Source of the DNA: Pseudarthrobacter enclensis
GTDB taxonomy: Bacteria > Actinomycetota > Actinomycetes > Actinomycetales > Micrococcaceae
Assembly (NCBI RefSeq): GCF_001457025.1
Contig: NZ_KQ758601.1
Coordinates: 124,001-188,000 of the forward strand
Direction: 5' to 3'
Length of the DNA stretch: 64,000 nt
The notes under the pieces were generated by a model that searched no databases, was not told the origin of the DNA, and saw nothing but the letters and a program-made list of their open reading frames with translations. Shown one piece after another: positions 60,596-64,000 of the stretch (its first letter is position 1; each line of letters opens with the position of its first letter). The position numbers and the translations under genes were made by a program.

Positions 60596-60622
60596 GCATT
60601 TCACATAGCGGAAATGCTTTTT
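60594..60622 (+). terminator. Hairpin between the kinase gene and dctA (terminator or operator)
   Basis: AAGCATTTC pairs with GAAATGCTT across an eight-base loop and is followed by five T residues, the form of a rho-independent terminator, and overlaps the kinase stop codon. The same sequence, TTTC-N8-GAAA, also resembles palindromic operators upstream of dicarboxylate transporter genes; both functions are possible. Confidence 0.55.
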
Positions 60623-60707
60623 CCTCTTGTGGAAGAGTGTGACCGGCGTTACTTTTGCCATAGGCCCCGGGCGTACCGGGCTGTTCCCAAAGCAAAAGGC
60701 AAAGGTC

Positions 60708-62195
60708 ATGAAGATCCCCAACCCTGAGGCACTGAAGGCGAGTTCGGTGCCCACGAAGAGGAAGCCGCTGTACAAGTCGCTCTTCTTCCAGATTCTGATC
60801 GCCGTCGTGGCAGGTGTCCTCATCGGGCATTTCTGGCCGGACCTTGGATCACAGCTGAGGCCGCTCGGAGATGGCTTCATCAAACTCATCAAGATGATCA
60901 TCGCGCCGCTGATTTTCCTGGTGATCGTCACCGGCATCTCAGCCGTAGGCGACGTCAAGGCGGTTGGAAGGGTTGGGGTCAAGGCCCTGCTCTATTTCAC
61001 GGCAGCCACACTGTTCGCGCTGATCTTCGGCCTGGTGGTGGGCAACCTGGTCCAGCCGGGCGCCGGGCTGAACATCGATCCATCCACGCTGTCGCAGGCT
61101 GACCTGGACGCCAAGACCGGTTCGGCAGCGCCCAAGGACGCAGCGTCCTTCATCCTGGACGTGATCCCGGCCAGCGTGATCGGCGCGTTCGCCAGCAACA
61201 GCCTGCTGCAGGTCCTGTTCTTCTCGGTCTTCTTCGGCGCGGCCATCGTGGTCATCGGCCGCGAACGCTGCATGCCGGTCATCAGCCTGATGGAAACGGT
61301 CCTGGAACTGATCTTCAAGATCATGTCCTGGATCATGAAGGTTGCCCCCATCGGCGCGTTTGGCGCCATGGCGTTCATCATTGGCCAGTACGGCCTCAGC
61401 ACGCTCAGCACGTACGCCCTGCTGATCGCCGCCTGCTATGGAGCCGCGGTGGTCTTCATCGGCCTCCTCTTCGTCGTCGCCTGGATCACCGCCCGCGTGC
61501 CGCTGTGGCAGTTCCTCAAGTACACGCGGGAGGAATTCCTGCTGGCACTGGGTACAGCTTCAACGGAAGCCGTGATGCCCCGGATCATGACCAAGCTGAC
61601 CAACGCCGGCTGCTCCCGGGCCACCACCGGCCTGGTGGTGCCCACCGGCTACTCCTTCAACCTCGATGGCGCAGCCATCTACCTGTCCATCTCCCTGCTG
61701 TTCCTTGCGCAGGCCTTCGGCCACAACCTCGACCTGGGCCAGCAGCTTGCCGCCCTCGGCGTCCTGCTGCTGACCTCCAAGGGCATGGCAGGCGTTCCCG
61801 GCTCCTCGTTCCTGGCCCTCTCCGCCACCGCGGCTGCCCTGGGCATCTTCCCCGTGGCCGGCGTGGCGCTCCTGCTGGGTGCCGACCGGCTGATGGATTC
61901 CATGCGCGTGGTGGTCAACCTGCTGGGCAACTGCGTGGCCACGTTCGTTGTCTCCAAGTGGGAAGGCCAGTTCGACCGCAGCGTCATGGTCAGGGCCTTC
62001 AAGGGCGAAATCACCAACCACGATTCCGCCATCATGCTCGGCAAGGAAGAGGTCTTCGAAGACCAGGAACTGCAGCGCATCAGCGAAGGGCAGGCACCCT
62101 CACCCAAGTTCCGGGGCGGTCCCAACCCCGAGGAAGTTCCGCGGTTCCAGATGAGCAAGGCCACCCGGGCAGGAACCGGCAACAGCCCGGACTGA
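60708..62195 (+). CDS. dctA: C4-dicarboxylate:cation symporter
   Basis: A 495-residue glutamate/dicarboxylate symporter of the DAACS family for succinate, fumarate and malate uptake. About eight helices plus re-entrant loops; family motifs include KMIIAPLIFLVIVTGI, the serine-rich LGTASTEAVMPRIM, PTGYSFNLDGAAIYLSISLLF and GSSFLALSATAAAL, then DRLMDSMRVVVNLLGNCVATFVV. The charged C-terminal ~65 residues are a cytoplasmic tail. ATG 60708 has AAAAGGCAAAGG upstream. A strong terminator follows. Confidence 0.93.
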   Translation: MKIPNPEALKASSVPTKRKPLYKSLFFQILIAVVAGVLIGHFWPDLGSQLRPLGDGFIKLIKMIIAPLIFLVIVTGISAVGDVKAVGRVGVKALLYFTAATLFALIFGLVVGNLVQPGAGLNIDPSTLSQADLDAKTGSAAPKDAASFILDVIPASVIGAFASNSLLQVLFFSVFFGAAIVVIGRERCMPVISLMETVLELIFKIMSWIMKVAPIGAFGAMAFIIGQYGLSTLSTYALLIAACYGAAVVFIGLLFVVAWITARVPLWQFLKYTREEFLLALGTASTEAVMPRIMTKLTNAGCSRATTGLVVPTGYSFNLDGAAIYLSISLLFLAQAFGHNLDLGQQLAALGVLLLTSKGMAGVPGSSFLALSATAAALGIFPVAGVALLLGADRLMDSMRVVVNLLGNCVATFVVSKWEGQFDRSVMVRAFKGEITNHDSAIMLGKEEVFEDQELQRISEGQAPSPKFRGGPNPEEVPRFQMSKATRAGTGNSPD

Positions 62196-62221
62196 CGCCC
62201 GGAACCGGCCGCATGCAACAT

Positions 62222-62262
62222 CAGGGCGGGCAGGACCACTGGGCCCTGCCCGCCCTGTCTTT
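62222..62262 (+). terminator. Terminator of dctA
   Basis: A perfect 13-bp stem (CAGGGCGGGCAGG and its complement) with a ten-base loop, followed by TCTTTG, 26 bases after the dctA stop. Confidence 0.8.
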
Positions 62263-62295
62263 GCGGCCCGCGGGGCGCTGGCCGCCGTCAGCCCG

Positions 62296-63159
62296 TCAGC
62301 GCGACGCCGTGGGCGACGGCGATCCGCTTTCTTCCATTTCCGACTCCGTCGCCGAGGGCGAGGCCGTACCGGTGGGCGAGGCGGAGCCGGACGTCGTGCT
62401 GCCGGAAGTGCCCGTGGAGGTGGACGCGGGGCTGGACGTGGCCCCGCCGGCGTCGTCCGCTTTCTCCAGTACCTTGTTGATCAGGTCCTCAAGTTCCTTC
62501 TGGTCCGGATCGCCGAGGCTTGCGCCGCTCTTGGTGGCCACCACCAGCAGGCGGCCCTCCGCCGCGGAGACCTGCATCAGCTTTTGCCGGTTCTCTCCGC
62601 TGCGGGTGCTGACCGTGGCGAAGGTTTCCTCGGCATCGGTGTCCGCAGAGAGTTCCTCGGAGGAAACCTCGTAGGTCTGGCCCAGCGCCGTCACCTTGAA
62701 ACTGCTGCACTGGCCCATCTTGCCCTTGATGTCGCTGAGGACCTTCTCGGCATCCGGGCCCTCGCTGCCGGACTGGGCGGACAGGGTGCGCGGCTGGTCG
62801 CCCTCGGACAGCGCCACGGCCACCTCCCCGCTCTCCACCTTGTCCAGCAGCCCGGCTGTTGCAATGTCCTTGCAGTCCTGCGGGTCCACGGTGGCGGTGC
62901 TCATCAGGAGGTTGGCGATGTTGCCGCCCTGGTCCACCTGCTCCTTGGAGTAAAGCTGCAGTTCGTTGCCGTCGCCGTCCTTTTGGCCGGAGATCAGGTC
63001 ACGCAGCTCATCCTCGGTGAAGACCTTGGCCTCAGCCGTCTGGCTGGCCGAGGCGCTCGACGTCGGCGACGGACTTGCGGTGCCCCCGCCTCCGCCCGAG
63101 CAGCCGGCCAGGGCAAGCATTGCAGCCGCCATAAGTCCAAGAGCAGGTACTTTTCGCAT
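62296..63159 (-). CDS. Lipoprotein with Ser/Thr/Pro-rich ends, hypothetical
   Basis: A 287-residue lipoprotein: MRKVPALGLMAAAMLALAGC with lipid-modified Cys 20, a Gly/Ser/Thr-rich linker, a folded domain (~45-220; FTEDELRDLISGQKDGDGN, QDCKDIATAGLLDKVESGEVAVAL, GQCSSFKVTALGQTYEVS) and a disordered Ser/Thr/Gly tail. Two Cys residues may form a disulphide. The domain resembles cell-envelope lipoproteins of the PknH-sensor/LppH type, but this is not certain. ATG 63159 has AAGGGG upstream. Function unknown. Confidence 0.7.
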   Translation of the reverse strand: MRKVPALGLMAAAMLALAGCSGGGGGTASPSPTSSASASQTAEAKVFTEDELRDLISGQKDGDGNELQLYSKEQVDQGGNIANLLMSTATVDPQDCKDIATAGLLDKVESGEVAVALSEGDQPRTLSAQSGSEGPDAEKVLSDIKGKMGQCSSFKVTALGQTYEVSSEELSADTDAEETFATVSTRSGENRQKLMQVSAAEGRLLVVATKSGASLGDPDQKELEDLINKVLEKADDAGGATSSPASTSTGTSGSTTSGSASPTGTASPSATESEMEESGSPSPTASR

Positions 63160-63328
63160 CAGGAACAACCCCTTCAGAATAGAAAGCATGCTTAGTGTTT
63201 CTACTCTAGGACTGCATCCCCCAGACCGGAAGCACCGCGGGGTGCCGGCTTCGCTGTGCTGCCGCCCAAGATCCGTCGATGGGTTGGAGCAGCCGCAGAA
63301 TGTCAGACCCTCCCGCGATGATGTTGAT

Positions 63329-64000
63329 ATGGGAAACGCAGCGGCTGGAGCAGTGGTGATGGAGGGTCTTCGGGCCTCTGTCGCAGGCCTTGACGCGTTG
63401 TTTCTTGAGGACGCAGGGCTGGAGGGGGCTGCCCCTGATGTTGATGTGTTGGAGCGGAAGTCGGAGGTTCGGCTGCAGCGGCTGGCGGTATGGGCCCGCC
63501 TGGAGGCCCAGATTGCCGCAGGGAAGGCATTGGACGCTGCGGAGTTCGCAGAGTTCCAGGAGGCGATGACGCCGCCGGAGGCCACCGGGTCGGAGCGGGC
63601 GTTCGTGGAGATGTCCACGACGGCGGAGGTCGCCGGGGTCCTGACGCTCTCGTCCGGCGCCGCGGATGCCCTGATCGGCGGGTCACGGAAGATCTGCGCC
63701 ATGCCGCTCGTGTGGGGCGCACTGGCAACGGGGTCGATGTCCTGGCGGCACGCGGTGATCGTCGCCGACGAAGCCGACTGCCTCGCCCCGGACGGTACTG
63801 AGGCGTTGGTGGCGCATTTCTTCGACCCGGGCGCACCCCACCGTGCCCGGGGGTCTGCGCCCGGTGACCTCGTCCCGTCCCAGTTCCGCCGGAAAGTACG
63901 GTCCTGGCGTGAACGCAGCTACCCCGACTCCGTCCAGGAACGGCACAGCAGGCGTGTGGCGGACCGGCGGATGGAATACCGCCCGGACGCCGACGGGATG
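63329..64000 (+). CDS. DUF222 (13E12-type) protein, truncated by the window edge; probable HNH endonuclease
   Basis: An open frame of 224 residues to the end of the window. The reading MSTTAEVAGVLTLSSGAADALIGGS and the later SWRHAVIVADEADCLAPDGTEALVAHFF match DUF222 of the 13E12 repeat family, in which a C-terminal HNH nuclease domain follows; that part would lie outside the window. Members are multicopy in Arthrobacter genomes and their role is unclear. ATG 63329 has no good ribosome site; ATG 63359, with GGAG upstream, is an alternative start. Confidence 0.8.
   Translation, partial: MGNAAAGAVVMEGLRASVAGLDALFLEDAGLEGAAPDVDVLERKSEVRLQRLAVWARLEAQIAAGKALDAAEFAEFQEAMTPPEATGSERAFVEMSTTAEVAGVLTLSSGAADALIGGSRKICAMPLVWGALATGSMSWRHAVIVADEADCLAPDGTEALVAHFFDPGAPHRARGSAPGDLVPSQFRRKVRSWRERSYPDSVQERHSRRVADRRMEYRPDADGM

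Noticed and set aside
1..64000. tRNA or rRNA genes
   Set aside because: No cloverleaf-like GTTCGA-type T-loops with matching arms or rRNA sequence was noticed; a tRNA search program would be decisive.

Overview
The window is high-GC bacterial chromosome. Strong GC bias at third codon positions, many GTG/TTG starts, frequent 4-base gene overlaps, a DUF222 protein at the right edge, PL11 and PL26-type pectin lyases, small acidic Pro/Asp/Glu-rich proteins and a Cgl-like sialic acid locus all fit an Actinobacterium of the Micrococcaceae (Arthrobacter, Pseudarthrobacter or relatives). That placement is inference from gene content; no rRNA gene is present.

Layout. 1-1714: 5' part of metH on the minus strand. 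1892-3810: a visibly AT-richer island with an OLD-family ATPase/TOPRIM nuclease (putative phage defence) and a coupled small ORF. 4059-9061: a heterodimeric ABC exporter, an SDR oxidoreductase and a small basic protein. 9287-12518: an XRE/MmyB regulator divergent from ilvD, then an ABM-domain protein. 12714-17464: small acidic protein, rhamnogalacturonan acetylesterase, VOC protein, FMN-binding protein and a NarL-type two-component system. 17630-19460: an FtsX/MacB-type ABC exporter whose ATPase gene is broken by a 10-bp tandem duplication.

19546-40058 is mostly a sialic acid scavenging region: a secreted multidomain sialidase, a second sialidase without signal peptide, a DUF4862 protein, a SatABCD/SiaEFGI-type ABC importer (including a permease-ATPase fusion), nanA, nanK, nanE, nagA, and, after an unrelated stretch (AraC, DUF998, two paralogous membrane proteins, DHFR-like), nagB and a FadR-type regulator (nanR-like). 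Copies of a GACGTC/GACATC-centred palindrome lie in front of both sialidases, the importer and the regulator itself, which suggests one regulon: sialidases release sialic acid, the importer takes it up, NanA-NanK-NanE convert it to GlcNAc-6-P, and NagA-NagB feed it into glycolysis as Fru-6-P.

40161-64000: ZIP metal transporter, stand-alone HATPase protein, FMN reductase, exo-rhamnogalacturonan lyase, polysaccharide deacetylase, SRPBCC protein, PL11 rhamnogalacturonan lyase, a 32-bp tandem repeat block, MHS-type MFS transporter, M20 peptidase with divergent LysR, AsnC regulator with divergent HisC-like aminotransferase and a coupled YitT protein, NADP-binding oxidoreductase, beta-propeller exported protein, lipoproteins, threonine dehydratase-like enzyme, thymidylate kinase-like protein, DctA and a truncated DUF222 gene. 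Three rhamnogalacturonan enzymes (13183, 42839, 47719) are scattered, and LacI-type palindromes precede each. No tRNA, rRNA, CRISPR array or intact insertion sequence was seen. Reading was by eye; no homology search was run.
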